The notes: a model not told the origin generated them from the sequence alone. Positions 35,070 through 43,951 are shown, counted from the first letter of the stretch. The stretch: DNA of 64,000 bases from Krasilnikovia cinnamomea (GCF_004217545.1 NZ_SHKY01000001.1:3286001-3350000); one strand, 5' to 3'. Made by a program: numbers and translations.

Positions 35070-35737
35070 TCGAACAGGCTCTGCTGTGGCGGCGCCGCGA
35101 TGGCAGCGCGGGCAGCAGCGGCTGTCTCCGTGGGAATGCCGGCGACGTCGACGAGCTGCTGCAGCGTGGGTTCGGCGGTGAAGTGTCGGCGGATGAGTGC
35201 GCCGAGCAGCAGCGCCGCGGCGGTGGTGTCCCACAGCGCGCGGTGCGGTCGGCTGCCTGGCGCGGCCGCGGCGACGTCGCCGGTCAGATCGAGGTGGGTG
35301 AGCAAGTTGGACAGGCCGAGCTTGCCGGCCACGGCCGCGGCTTTCGCCAGGCGACGGGTGTCGATCAGCCCGGCGACGGTCAGGGTCGGCAGGTGCCGAT
35401 GCAGCAGCCGCCAGTCCACCCCGATGTTGTGCCCCACCAGCCAGACGCCGCTCAACCGCGCGATCAGGTCACCGCGGACGTCGTCCAGGGTCGGCTCGCC
35501 TTGCAGGGCGAGCCCGGCCAGGCCGGGCGAGATCCACGGTCGGGCCGGGATGGCCCGTCCCGGGTCGATGCAGGTGGTGTAGGCGGTGGGCAGGTCCGGG
35601 CGGCCGTCGATCAGGCGGATCGCGGCGATCTCGAGGATCTGTTCGTCGTCGCGTTCCTGCGCGCCGCTGCCTTCCAGGTCGAGCGCCACGAGGTTCGCCG
35701 TGTGCCAGGGCCGGGTTCCGGAGCTCACCGCCATCAC
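35066..35737 (-). CDS. DnaQ-like 3'-5' exonuclease
   Basis: 223 residues. DEDDh nuclease motifs: ALDLEGSG (Asp, Glu; residues ~18-25), LVGHNIGVDWRLL (Asp; ~105), and HRALWDTTA (His, Asp; ~163-171). Sequence ends in PPQQSLFD; the TAG stop lies in the inverted repeat of the adjacent IS982, which must have landed at the very end of the gene. It follows the radical SAM gene by 13 bases and is probably in the same operon. Substrate could be nucleic acid ends or a modified nucleotide. Confidence 0.88.
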   Translation of the reverse strand: MMAVSSGTRPWHTANLVALDLEGSGAQERDDEQILEIAAIRLIDGRPDLPTAYTTCIDPGRAIPARPWISPGLAGLALQGEPTLDDVRGDLIARLSGVWLVGHNIGVDWRLLHRHLPTLTVAGLIDTRRLAKAAAVAGKLGLSNLLTHLDLTGDVAAAAPGSRPHRALWDTTAAALLLGALIRRHFTAEPTLQQLVDVAGIPTETAAAARAAIAAPPQQSLFD

Positions 35738-35750
35738 CGTACCGGCCGGG

Positions 35751-37016
35751 TCAGTCGTCTTCGGTGCGTGCGGCCAGCGCGAAAGTGCGCCTCACCCGTT
35801 GGAAGTCCGCGGACTGGGTGGGGTCCAGGGCGTGGCCGGTCCTGGACCGGCCGTGACCGCCGAGCACGTGTGGGGTCTCGATGTCCCAGATCTGGTAATT
35901 GACGGTGTGCTGGATCGCGTAGCGGCGTTGTTCGCCGAGGCCGCTGGTCCACACGTGCCCGTCGTCCAGGATCCACGGGGTGTCGAACCCGAAGTGGTCC
36001 AAGACCTGCTGCATGTCGTTGTCGGTTGGCCGGCGTAGCGCGTCCGCGCACCGCTGCTGCTGTTCCAGCGGGCAGATGTCGCACAGTTCCCGGACACCCC
36101 AATGGCCGTTGTAGTCGAACGTGCGGTGCGCCCACGCGACCCCGCAGGAGGTCTTGCGGAACAGCGGGGTGGTGATGCCCGAGGCCCGCCACGCGGCCAC
36201 GACGCGCTGGTCAAGGTCGGCGGCCATCGTCTTGCGGCGGTGATACTCCTGCTCGCTGTACGGGACGGTTACCCCGAGGTTTTCCAGGTAGGCGGCGTTC
36301 TCCTGCTTGTGGTACAGGCCGGTGAACACCAGCGCGTCGACGTCGCGGCCGACGTCCAGGACGTGCGCCATAGTCTCAGGGGTGTCGTTCCAGCCAGGGG
36401 TGATCGGCCGCCAGTACAGGATCACCCCGGTCCGGCGGCGGTGCTCGGCCGCAGTCCGGATCGACGTGACGGTCATGCCGCTCTTGGAGATCGGCTCGAT
36501 CCGGGCGTCGGTGATCCCGGAGTAGGTGAACAGGAGCGTGACCCGCAGATGCGTCAGGCTCTCCAGGAAGGCCATGTCGTCGGCGGTGACCTTGAACCGG
36601 GTGATGACCAGCATGTGGTTGGTGAAGCCGCGTGCGTCGAGGGCGGCCAGGACGTGGAACAGGTGCGGTTTGACGCCGGGCAGGAACGGGTCGGTGGCCT
36701 TGTTGAAGATCTGCAGCGGCGTGGTGTGCGGGGTGAACATCGGATGGTTGATCAGCAGCTCGATCGCCTCGTCGGTCGAGACGAGCAGCTGCGGGATCTT
36801 CATGTCGAAGTTGCCCCAGAAGTGTCGAACGCAGTAGCCGCAGTTGAGGGTGCAGCCGACGATGTGGTTGAGCGACAGGCCGCTTTTGCGGTTGCCGATG
36901 ATCTGCGCGATGTAGGGGTCCAGGTCGGTCTGCTCGGCCGGGGGCATCAGCCTCAGCTCGCGCGGGCCGGGAGAGATCTGCAGCAGCGGCGGGGCTGCGG
37001 TTCCGGTCTCGGTCAT
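35751..37016 (-). CDS. Radical SAM protein, SplB-like
   Basis: 421 residues from ATG 37016 (overlaps the NDP-kinase stop, ATGA). The 4Fe-4S radical SAM motif is C-x3-C-x2-C in VGCTLNCGYCVRHFW at about residues 54-68. The style (LVITRFKVTADDMAFLESL; LLFTYSGI) resembles the photolyase-like SplB group. Near residues 320-350 a second cysteine set, SCGVAWAH then LCDICPLEQQQRC, could hold an auxiliary cluster. The reaction is unknown; position between NDP kinase and exonuclease suggests a nucleotide or nucleic acid substrate. Confidence 0.85.
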   Translation of the reverse strand: MTETGTAAPPLLQISPGPRELRLMPPAEQTDLDPYIAQIIGNRKSGLSLNHIVGCTLNCGYCVRHFWGNFDMKIPQLLVSTDEAIELLINHPMFTPHTTPLQIFNKATDPFLPGVKPHLFHVLAALDARGFTNHMLVITRFKVTADDMAFLESLTHLRVTLLFTYSGITDARIEPISKSGMTVTSIRTAAEHRRRTGVILYWRPITPGWNDTPETMAHVLDVGRDVDALVFTGLYHKQENAAYLENLGVTVPYSEQEYHRRKTMAADLDQRVVAAWRASGITTPLFRKTSCGVAWAHRTFDYNGHWGVRELCDICPLEQQQRCADALRRPTDNDMQQVLDHFGFDTPWILDDGHVWTSGLGEQRRYAIQHTVNYQIWDIETPHVLGGHGRSRTGHALDPTQSADFQRVRRTFALAARTEDD

Positions 37017-37543
37017 TGAGGGTCTCCGTTCGCGAGGATGGGCGTGGGGGTGAGGAGCAGGTGCTCGTTGCCGGGGCCGAACCAGGTGGCGAAGTCCGCG
37101 GCGGCGTCGTCGCTGGTGTCGGAGCTGTGGATCAGGTTGTCGATCAGCCGGCCCTCGGCTGTGGCTTTGGCGAGGCTGTCGGCGGCGTACCGGCCGCGGA
37201 TCGTGTCGGGGCCGGCCGCGGCCGGGTCGGTCGGCCCGAGCAGTGCCCGCAGGCGCCGGGCCGCGTCCGGGCCGTAGCCGAGCGCGACGGCGGCCTGCCG
37301 GCCGACGTAGATGCGGGTCAGCTCGGCCGGCACGTCGCGGCGGAGTTCGGCGGAGCGGGGCAGCATGTCGGCGTAGTGGGTGAAGATCTGCGCCTGCGTC
37401 GGGTACACCTTCGTCACGTGCAGCACCCGCAGGTGCTGCTCGACCATGGCCAGCACGGGGTCGAGCAGGTCCCTGGCCAGGCAGTCGGGCTTGATCAGGA
37501 TGACGGTCCAGAACCGCCAATCGACACGGCGCAGCGTGCTCAT
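37013..37543 (-). CDS. Nucleoside diphosphate kinase-like protein
   Basis: 176 residues from ATG 37543, overlapping the hydroxymethylase stop by ATGA. Residues VILIKPDCLARDLLDPVLAMVE match the NDK N-terminus (catalytic Lys), and NLIHSSDTSDDAAADFATWF matches the active-site NxxHGSDS segment with the phospho-accepting His. The middle carries an insert relative to housekeeping Ndk (~140 residues). Converts NDPs to NTPs; here probably on the product of the neighbouring cytosine-nucleotide enzyme. Confidence 0.87.
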   Translation of the reverse strand: MSTLRRVDWRFWTVILIKPDCLARDLLDPVLAMVEQHLRVLHVTKVYPTQAQIFTHYADMLPRSAELRRDVPAELTRIYVGRQAAVALGYGPDAARRLRALLGPTDPAAAGPDTIRGRYAADSLAKATAEGRLIDNLIHSSDTSDDAAADFATWFGPGNEHLLLTPTPILANGDPQ

Positions 37544-38559
37544 GACGGTGTGGTGGGCGGGTAGTCGGCGGTGATCCGGTCGGGCCAGCGGGCGGCCAGG
37601 AGCCAGCGGTGCGCGGGCGTCAACGCCGCGGCGATGTCCGTCGTGACCGGATGACCGGCCTGGACTTGCTGGTACGCCTGGAAGACCAGCAGCGCCTGCT
37701 GCCAGTAGTGCGGCAGCGGCAGGGCGGTCACGGTGTCGCCGGTCAGTTCGCCCGCGCCGGCACGCAGCACGGCCTCCCACTGCAACAGCAGCTCGAGCTC
37801 GGCGGAGCTGAGCCCCGGCATCTGCGGCGCCGGGAACCGCGGCGCCGGACCGGCGTCGGCCTCGGCGAGGATCGCCGCCACCTTCTCCCGGTCGAGGACG
37901 TTGATGTGCATCGATCCGACGTGGTGGGTGTAGCTGCCGACCGGGACACCAAGCCTGCGCGCCGCCAGCTCCTGGATCATGGTGAACGAGAACGTGTCGC
38001 AGAGCAGGCCGATCACCGCGTCGTTGCCGCGCATGTAGCCGGTGGCGTGCAGCCGGCCACCGCGCAGCATGAACTGAAGGCCGAGGGTGCAGGCGACATC
38101 GGGATTGTCGGGCCCGATCGCCTCGTGCGGACGCATGATGATCATCGCGGCGCGTTTGCTGTCGCGGTCCTGCTCCAGCGCCTTGACGCACCGGTCGAAC
38201 TGCGACAGCCCATCAGGCCCGTCCGGACGGAACAGCCGCGGCCCGTACGCCGTGCCGGTCAGGGTCAGGCCGTCAGTGGACAGCTTCGCCAGCCGCGGCG
38301 CGTAGTAGCTGATCATGGTGATGTCGTCGCGGCCGGCGACGTACCACAGCAGCTCGGCGTAGTTGAACGCGATGTTCGCCCGGCGCGCGGCCAGGTACGG
38401 GGTGCGCTGGATGGCGTTGGTGAGCCGGAAGCTGATGTTCGGGACCTCGAGCGCGTCCTTGCCGCGGCCGGCCGTCTTGTACTCGGGGTGGTCCAGGAGG
38501 TGGCGCAGCACCGCGGTGTAGGCCTCGGTGAACGTGGCGAACTCGGCCGGCGTGAGCAT
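37540..38559 (-). CDS. Thymidylate-synthase-family enzyme, probable (d)CMP hydroxymethylase
   Basis: 339 residues from ATG 38559. ThyA fold: ELLWYVAGRDDI, TAYGPRLF, the catalytic Cys in DVACTLGLQF, ATGYMRGNDAVIGLL with Arg and Asp, and HHVGSMHIN at the phosphate end. In the helix after the RGND motif thymidylate synthases have GLPFN, the Asn reading uracil O4; here it is GLLCD. Asp at this place is the mark of enzymes acting on cytosine nucleotides (T4 dCMP hydroxymethylase; CMP hydroxymethylases of nucleoside-antibiotic pathways). Start shares one base with the glycosyltransferase stop (TGATG). Confidence 0.85.
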   Translation of the reverse strand: MLTPAEFATFTEAYTAVLRHLLDHPEYKTAGRGKDALEVPNISFRLTNAIQRTPYLAARRANIAFNYAELLWYVAGRDDITMISYYAPRLAKLSTDGLTLTGTAYGPRLFRPDGPDGLSQFDRCVKALEQDRDSKRAAMIIMRPHEAIGPDNPDVACTLGLQFMLRGGRLHATGYMRGNDAVIGLLCDTFSFTMIQELAARRLGVPVGSYTHHVGSMHINVLDREKVAAILAEADAGPAPRFPAPQMPGLSSAELELLLQWEAVLRAGAGELTGDTVTALPLPHYWQQALLVFQAYQQVQAGHPVTTDIAAALTPAHRWLLAARWPDRITADYPPTTPS

Positions 38560-39614
38560 CAGCGGCTCCAGTGAGGGACGGGCCGGCCGGCGCCGGCGAG
38601 GGTGGTTACGGCGGTCAGCAGGACGGCGGCCTGGGTGCTGGCCCGGAACGGGTCGAGGTGCTCCAGGCACGCCCGGATCAGGTCGGCGTGCTCGGCGGTA
38701 CCGGCGATCCGCGTAAGCCAGCGGACCTTGTCGAGCACCTCGCCGCTGTCGCGCACGTGCAGGATTTGCGGGGTGAACCGGTCGGCGCAGACCGTGTCGG
38801 CCGGGGTCAGCGGCAGGCATCCGGAGGTGACCGCCTCGAACAGCCGCGAGGTCTGGTGGCCGACGGTGCGGTACCGCTCGGGCAGCAGCAGGACCGTGGC
38901 CAGGGACCGGTCGTGCAGGGCGGCGACCTCGTCGAACCGGGCCCGCCCGGTGAACCGCACGTGTGGCCACGCCTCGGTGTCGTGCCACTTCCCGGCGACC
39001 TGGTGGGCCAGGTGCGCGGCGGCCGGCGCGAAGTAGCGCGCGAACGCGTCGTCGCGGCCGTACTGGTTGCCCACGTACGCCAGCGGCAGGCCGCGAGGAC
39101 GCGCGGCGAGCCGGTCCGGGTCGGCGGCGTCGAGCAACTGGTCAGGGACGGGGCAGGCCACCGTGACCGCCCCCGGCGTGGGGTGTAGCGCGTACTCGGC
39201 CACCCGCATGTTCGGCCTGCTGCGCAGCGGATCGTCGGCTGGCAGCCACCGGTCCTGGTCCCAGATGATCGTGGGCAGGGCGAGCGCGTCGGTGTAGTGA
39301 TCCAACAACTGCTGCTGGCGGTGCAGGTCACAGGTATGCCCCGGCGTCGCGCACTCGGTGGTGTTACGCCCGGGCAGCGGCCACCGCCACTCGTAGACGA
39401 CCGCGTCCAGCTCGGGCAGCCCGTCGTCGAAACAGTAGGCGCCGGTCAGATCGGTGCCCGCCTCGATCAGGTCCCGGTTGGCCTGCAACAACACCACCTG
39501 GTGCCCGTACTGCCGGAGAGCGTCCAGGAACGGCCGGCGGTAGCTGCGGCCACCGTCGGGGGTGTCGAGGACGCCGTTGGCGAGGAACCCCCAGCAGCTG
39601 TATCCGATCCGCAT
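38559..39614 (-). CDS. CgeB-like glycosyltransferase
   Basis: 351 residues from ATG 39614. N-terminus MRIGYSCWGFLANG and LRQYGHQVVLLQANRDL suit a Rossmann-like GT-B fold; WDQDRW and PLAYVGNQYGRDD lie in the middle; the C-terminal HQTSRLFEAVTSGCLPLTPAD (about residues 255-275) is the nucleotide-sugar binding strand-helix of CgeB/group-1-type glycosyltransferases. It opens the coupled operon with the hydroxymethylase; a hydroxymethyl group is a natural acceptor for glycosylation, as in T-even phage biology (inference). Confidence 0.78.
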   Translation of the reverse strand: MRIGYSCWGFLANGVLDTPDGGRSYRRPFLDALRQYGHQVVLLQANRDLIEAGTDLTGAYCFDDGLPELDAVVYEWRWPLPGRNTTECATPGHTCDLHRQQQLLDHYTDALALPTIIWDQDRWLPADDPLRSRPNMRVAEYALHPTPGAVTVACPVPDQLLDAADPDRLAARPRGLPLAYVGNQYGRDDAFARYFAPAAAHLAHQVAGKWHDTEAWPHVRFTGRARFDEVAALHDRSLATVLLLPERYRTVGHQTSRLFEAVTSGCLPLTPADTVCADRFTPQILHVRDSGEVLDKVRWLTRIAGTAEHADLIRACLEHLDPFRASTQAAVLLTAVTTLAGAGRPVPHWSR

Positions 39615-39670
39615 CGGTGGTGGGGATGTCGCGGGTAGAGGTGGCACCGGCCTTCCTTCCGATCGACGGG

Positions 39671-39710
39671 ATGCATCGCCTGCGGGGTCATGACCCCGCA
39701 GGCGATGCAT
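39671..39710. terminator. Perfect 40-base palindrome
   Basis: Bases 39671-39690 are the exact reverse complement of 39691-39710: a 20-bp perfect inverted repeat with no loop bases between arms, beginning and ending ATGCAT. It is followed on the plus strand by TTTTCTGGGGG. It lies in the gap between the GPP34 gene and the glycosyltransferase gene, both leftward. It may be a terminator, an operator for a dimeric regulator, or an attenuator ahead of the glycosyltransferase operon. Confidence 0.6.
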
Positions 39711-39719
39711 TTTCTGGGG

Positions 39720-39758
39720 GCTGGCCGCACCGCCGACGGGGACGGCGGCGCGGCCAGC
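39720..39758 (-). terminator. Strong GC hairpin after GPP34 gene
   Basis: GCTGGCCGC (39720-39728) pairs with GCGGCCAGC (39750-39758) and, after one mismatch, CCGCCG (39730-39735) with CGGCGG (39743-39748); loop of 7. It begins 11 bases beyond the GPP34 stop in the direction of transcription, a normal terminator position, though no T-run follows. Confidence 0.55.
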
Positions 39759-39768
39759 GGTTAGGGGG

Positions 39769-40434
39769 TCAGCGGTAGACCGCCACGGACAAGGCGCCGA
39801 TGGCGGTGTCCACGGCGGCGGTGATGTCGGGGATGGCGTGCAGGCGTGGGTCGCCGAAACGGGTACGGATGCCGTTGGTGATGGCATCCAGCCGCGCCCG
39901 CAGCTGGCTGGCCGGCAGGCTGAGGTACAGGATCGACTCCAGGCCGGTGCTGCGGATCAGCGCGCACAGCGCGTCGGTGTGCAGGTCGCTGCGCTCGGGA
40001 TACTCGACGGCTTGCCGTGGCGCGCCGCGTGCACGGGGTACGACCATCGGTTCGACCAGTTGGTAGCGGGAGCCGCGCAGACGGCGACGGGTACGGCGCA
40101 GGATCCCGCTGTGGAGGAGCAGGTTCGTGGTCTGCTGGTACATGTCAGGGCTGTGCCGGTGCAGCACATCCGCAACCGTCGGCCCTGGCGGCGGAACCCG
40201 CACGGTGTGCAGGACCAGATCACTGGCGTAGTCGCCGGTCCACTGGTTGCTTGCGGTGCGCGGGCTTACATGGTCGTCGGCTACGTCGATCCAGCCGGTG
40301 ATGACCAGGTCGATCAGGCAGGCGCCGACCAGCGCGATTCCGAGCGCCGGCAGGTTAGTCCAAGGCCGCAGATCGGTGCGGTCTTCGTCGTGGGCAAGCA
40401 GATACAACTCAGCGCGTAGCGGTAACCGTTGCAC
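39769..40434 (-). CDS. GPP34 (GOLPH3/Vps74-like) phosphoprotein
   Basis: 221 residues from GTG 40434. Family signature: LRAELYLLAHDEDRT at the N-terminus, then LGIALVGACLIDLVITG, and the repeated helices LLLHSGILRRTRRRL and LCALIRSTGLESILYL; VDTAIGALSVAVY at the end. In eukaryotes the fold binds PI4P and Golgi glycosyltransferases; in actinomycetes its role is unsettled. It starts 5 bases after the acetamidase stop and lies next to a glycosyltransferase gene. Confidence 0.85.
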   Translation of the reverse strand: MQRLPLRAELYLLAHDEDRTDLRPWTNLPALGIALVGACLIDLVITGWIDVADDHVSPRTASNQWTGDYASDLVLHTVRVPPPGPTVADVLHRHSPDMYQQTTNLLLHSGILRRTRRRLRGSRYQLVEPMVVPRARGAPRQAVEYPERSDLHTDALCALIRSTGLESILYLSLPASQLRARLDAITNGIRTRFGDPRLHAIPDITAAVDTAIGALSVAVYR

Positions 40435-40439
40435 CCTGC

Positions 40440-41456
40440 TCACCCCCTGCCCGGATCGTGGTGGGCGGCGAGCGCCCGCAGCCGGTCGTGGGCGCCGCCA
40501 TACGCGGCAGCACCGTGCAGGTACGCCTTGTCGATCACTGCGAGGATCGTGTAGTTCGGGTCGCAGACGTTGCCGACCGGGGACCGGCCGGCTTGGGAGA
40601 CAAGCTGGTAGGCGTCCAGGGTCTCTAGCCCCGTCAGTTCGGTCGTCCACCGCACCAGGCCGGTGTGACTCGTCCGGTAGGCGTCCTCCAGCGGGCGTGC
40701 GGAGCCGACACACATCAGCGCCGTGTCGGACTCCAGCCGCGGAGCGGGGGTGGCTATGCCCTTGATGACCTCGGGAATCAGCACCACGGTCATCGCTGTC
40801 TCCACCGCGACGCCGCACGCCTCGCCGTCGCCTTGGCGGGCGTGGCCGTCACCGACCGCGAACAGCGCCCCAGGCACGTTCACCGGCAGGTACAGGGTGG
40901 TGCCCGCCCGCAGCTCGGGGGTGTCCATGTTCCCGCCGTGCAGATCGGGGACGATGGTCATCCGGGTCTCGCCGGCGGCTGGGGCCACCCCGATGGTGCC
41001 GAGCATCGGCGCGAGGGGCAGGTCCACCGTGTAGTCCGAGCGGCGGGCCGTGTACCGGACGGTACCCGCCGCGGTGTCGATGTCGTAGCGCCACACCCGT
41101 TCCTCCAGCGGCGGCTGCAACGTCGCGGTCTGGGCCGTGCTGGTCAGCGCGCCGAAGTGCGGGAACGTGGAGCTGACGCCCCAGTCGCGGGCCGGGGTCA
41201 GCGACACCAGATGCAGGGCCAGGGTGTCGCCGGGTTCCGCCCCTGCCACGTAGAACGGTCCGGACACCGGGTTGAGCTCAGGGAACCGGCACACCTGGCT
41301 GGGCAGGTCGCCCATGGTTCGGACGGCGCCGCCGAAGCAGTCCTCGGTGTGGATCCGCATGACCGTGCCAGGCTCCACCCGCAGCACCGGCTGACGGCCG
41401 CCGAACGTGTAGGCCAGCTGGTGGGCCTGCGGCGCGTACTCCACGACGTCGGCCAT
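40440..41456 (-). CDS. Acetamidase/formamidase family protein
   Basis: 338 residues, full length for FmdA/AmdA. Recognisable parts: VEPGTVMRIHTEDCFGGAVR, NPVSGPFYVAGAEPGDTLALHL near residues 60-85, VPDLHGGNMDTPEL near 170 and FAVGDGHARQGDGEACGVAVETAM near 205-228. Hydrolyses short amides to ammonium and acid; cytoplasmic. Coupled to the permease gene upstream (one base between TGA and ATG), suggesting uptake and use of an amide or amine nitrogen source. Confidence 0.9.
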   Translation of the reverse strand: MADVVEYAPQAHQLAYTFGGRQPVLRVEPGTVMRIHTEDCFGGAVRTMGDLPSQVCRFPELNPVSGPFYVAGAEPGDTLALHLVSLTPARDWGVSSTFPHFGALTSTAQTATLQPPLEERVWRYDIDTAAGTVRYTARRSDYTVDLPLAPMLGTIGVAPAAGETRMTIVPDLHGGNMDTPELRAGTTLYLPVNVPGALFAVGDGHARQGDGEACGVAVETAMTVVLIPEVIKGIATPAPRLESDTALMCVGSARPLEDAYRTSHTGLVRWTTELTGLETLDAYQLVSQAGRSPVGNVCDPNYTILAVIDKAYLHGAAAYGGAHDRLRALAAHHDPGRG

Positions 41457-41457
41457 G

Positions 41458-42885
41458 TCAGCGGCCCTGCCCGGCCAGGCGGGGCCTGCGGCCCGTCGCG
41501 TACAGGCCGACCAGGATCACCACGCCGACGCCCATCCAGATCAACGCGACCCGCTGCGCCATGACGTTCGCGTTGATCGCTACCAGCACCAGCAGGCCGA
41601 TGCCGACGAGGGGAACGAAAAGGTGGAACCACAGGCTTCGGTCGCGGCTGCGGTCACGACCCCGGACAAGGTAGTGCCAGATCACCGAGACGTGCAGGGT
41701 AATGAACGCGACCAGCGCACCGAAGTTCACCATCGAGGCAAGCAAGCCGATGCCGTCGTCCCGGGAGGCCATGTACAGGCCCAGGCCGAGCGACAAGGCG
41801 GCGACGACGAGGTAGGCATTGACCGGCACCGCTCTGCGAAGCGACACCTTGGCCAGGAACGCAGGTAGCTGCCTGTCCCGGCCCATCGCGAACAGCAGCC
41901 GGGTCGTGGCGACCTGCGCGACCAGGGTGTTGGCCACTCCCCAGGCCAGCGCGGTCGCCACGGCGGTCAGCGCGCCCAGCCAGGGCGCTGCTACGCGGGC
42001 CGCGTCGTAGAACGCCGTTCCCGCCGGGTCGCCGTCGGCCACCAGCGCGCCCGGATGGGGGATCAGCAGGGCGGCCACCCAGGTCTGGACGATGAACAGG
42101 GCACCAGCCAGGACCAGCGCAGCGATCATGGCCCGGCTGATCTGGTTCGGAGCGCCCTTGTTGTCCTCCGCCAACAACGAGATCGCATCAAAGCCCAGGA
42201 AGGACAACATCGCCACCGACACCGCGGCGGCCACGACCGGCCAGGAGAACGTGGCGCTGTCGAACCACGCCGCGTTCGCCGGCAGGCCGTTGCCCTTGCC
42301 CGCGACGATCGCGGCCACGCCGACCATCAGGAACAGGGCCAGCACCACCAGCTCCCCGATCAGGAAGATTCGGACCATCGCCGCGGTCAACCTCATCCCG
42401 CGCATGTTGACGGCGGTGGTGCCCAGCACGAACACGGCGATCCACGCCCACACCGGCACCGCCGGTGTAACAGCGTTCATGGCCACCGCCGCGACCAGCG
42501 CGAGCAGGCCCGGCACAAGGAAGTAGTCGAGCAGGATGGTCCACCCGGCCAGGAACCCGACCGCCGCGGCGATCGCACGGCCCGCGTAGGAATACACCGA
42601 GCCGGCCATCGGGAACGCCTTCACCATCTGCGCGTACGAGGAGGCCGTGAACAGCATCGCCACCATGCCCACCGCGTAGGCCAGTGCGACCATTCCGCCG
42701 GACGCGCTGAACACGCTGCCGAGGATGCCGAATGGCGCGATGGGCACCATGAAGATCAGCCCGTAGAACGCCAGGTCACGGGTCCGCAGGGTGCGCGGCA
42801 GGGTCGGCTGGTAGCCGAACTGGGTGAGCGGATCTGGATTGCCTGCGGTTAGAGGTGCCAACGAGGGGTGGGTCGCGGGTCGCAC
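41458..42885 (-). CDS. APC-family amino acid/amine permease
   Basis: 475 residues from GTG 42885 with GGAGGA 6 bases upstream. About 12 hydrophobic segments; first segment LAFYGLIFMVPIAPFGILGSVF and the APC consensus ASSYAQMVKAFPMAGSVYSYAGRAI near residues 85-110, LLSFLGFDAISLLAEDNKGAPNQI near 235. Inner-membrane uptake of amino acids, amines or similar. Followed directly by the acetamidase gene. Confidence 0.9.
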   Translation of the reverse strand: MRPATHPSLAPLTAGNPDPLTQFGYQPTLPRTLRTRDLAFYGLIFMVPIAPFGILGSVFSASGGMVALAYAVGMVAMLFTASSYAQMVKAFPMAGSVYSYAGRAIAAAVGFLAGWTILLDYFLVPGLLALVAAVAMNAVTPAVPVWAWIAVFVLGTTAVNMRGMRLTAAMVRIFLIGELVVLALFLMVGVAAIVAGKGNGLPANAAWFDSATFSWPVVAAAVSVAMLSFLGFDAISLLAEDNKGAPNQISRAMIAALVLAGALFIVQTWVAALLIPHPGALVADGDPAGTAFYDAARVAAPWLGALTAVATALAWGVANTLVAQVATTRLLFAMGRDRQLPAFLAKVSLRRAVPVNAYLVVAALSLGLGLYMASRDDGIGLLASMVNFGALVAFITLHVSVIWHYLVRGRDRSRDRSLWFHLFVPLVGIGLLVLVAINANVMAQRVALIWMGVGVVILVGLYATGRRPRLAGQGR

Positions 42886-43082
42886 GGGATTCCTCCGATG
42901 GGGTGCCGATCCGAGCGGTGCAAAGGGGAAGAACCGAGGGTGCCTCGGCCAAGGCCGGCAGCTTCGCCGAGCAGCGCGGCGGCCAGCTCGAGCCCAGCCA
43001 CGCCGGGGGGACAGTCCTTTGGGCGAGTTGGTGCGCAACCCGCCGCCACGCCTTTCGGGTCGGCAGTGACGGCGGGCGCGGC

Positions 43083-43487
43083 TCAGGGGCGCGCAGGGCG
43101 GGTTGCCGGGACCGCCGGCGCCGTACGCGGTCGTCGATTGCGAATACGCGCGGCGGGCCCGGTGCGGTTTGCCCCACCCTGCGGCTCACGGCCACGGGTC
43201 CGGATGGAGCCTCGGGCACACTGCCGTGACCGGGGGAATGCCCGCGTCACGTTCAGCTGTTCCGGCCGAGCGCCGCACGACGCTCGTTTGGAGGCTTCGG
43301 CAGGCTGGATGCCAGCCGCTGCCATCACCCGCTCGGCGTAACCCCGTACCCGGCATGGGCAGACGCCACAGGAAGTGCAGCGTCCGCCGACGTCAGCGCG
43401 ATGGCGGCGATATACCTCAAGTACGAGGGCAAACAGCGGCGAGGACCCCAGCCCGGACAGGACCGCGTCGGCATGCGGCGGCATCAT
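43083..43487 (-). CDS. Small conserved-looking cysteine protein
   Basis: 134 residues from ATG 43487, supported by GAGGAGGA 5 bases upstream. The first 60 residues (LSGLGSSPLFALVLEVYRRHRADVGGRCTSCGVCPCRVRGYAERVMAAAG) have the look of small actinomycete proteins with a CxxCGxxxCxxR cluster. The rest is arginine- and proline-rich and may be a run-on after loss of the natural stop. Function unknown. Confidence 0.5.
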   Translation of the reverse strand: MMPPHADAVLSGLGSSPLFALVLEVYRRHRADVGGRCTSCGVCPCRVRGYAERVMAAAGIQPAEASKRASCGARPEQLNVTRAFPRSRQCARGSIRTRGREPQGGANRTGPAARIRNRRPRTAPAVPATRPARP

Positions 43488-43951
43488 CAATCCTCCTCGA
43501 CGGCGGACCGGCCGCACTCCCGGGATGGGCTGTCCCGGTACGTCGGCGGGTCACCACGACACCGGTATGTCGCGGGTTGTGTGCCTACGATCACTGATCG
43601 GTCCGCAAACGGGGAACCTCGACTAACCCGGTGAAAAACCAGGTGAGTTAGCCGCGGGACCGGTGCTGAAGTGGGTTTTCATCCGTTGGAATGGCGGCGT
43701 GGACAGCCCGGTTCAAGGTCGGGGTTGCGACCAGATCAGCGGACGGCGGACGGGGCCGGCGCACTTCCCGACGCGCTCGCGTATGGACCGAACCTCTGAG
43801 ACCTCTGCGAGGAAGGCCTCTTGTCCTGTCGTCTGAGGCGCAGCGTCAGGGACACATCCCGTAGGACCCGTTCGAGCATTGACGGTTTCCACTCTGGCAA
43901 GTGTTTGCTAGCTTGAAAGGGGAGATCGGGCGGGAGCGCGGAGGTAGGCAC
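43488..43951. other. Intergenic stretch, divergent genes
   Basis: About 460 bases between a leftward small gene and a rightward membrane-protein gene. An imperfect hairpin (CTAAC ... GTTAG with inner pairing) lies at about 43624-43652. No other gene seen. Confidence 0.4.

Noticed and set aside
35734..36192. Extra coding frames inside the radical SAM gene
   Set aside because: They are arginine/proline-rich shadows without ribosome sites or recognisable sequence.
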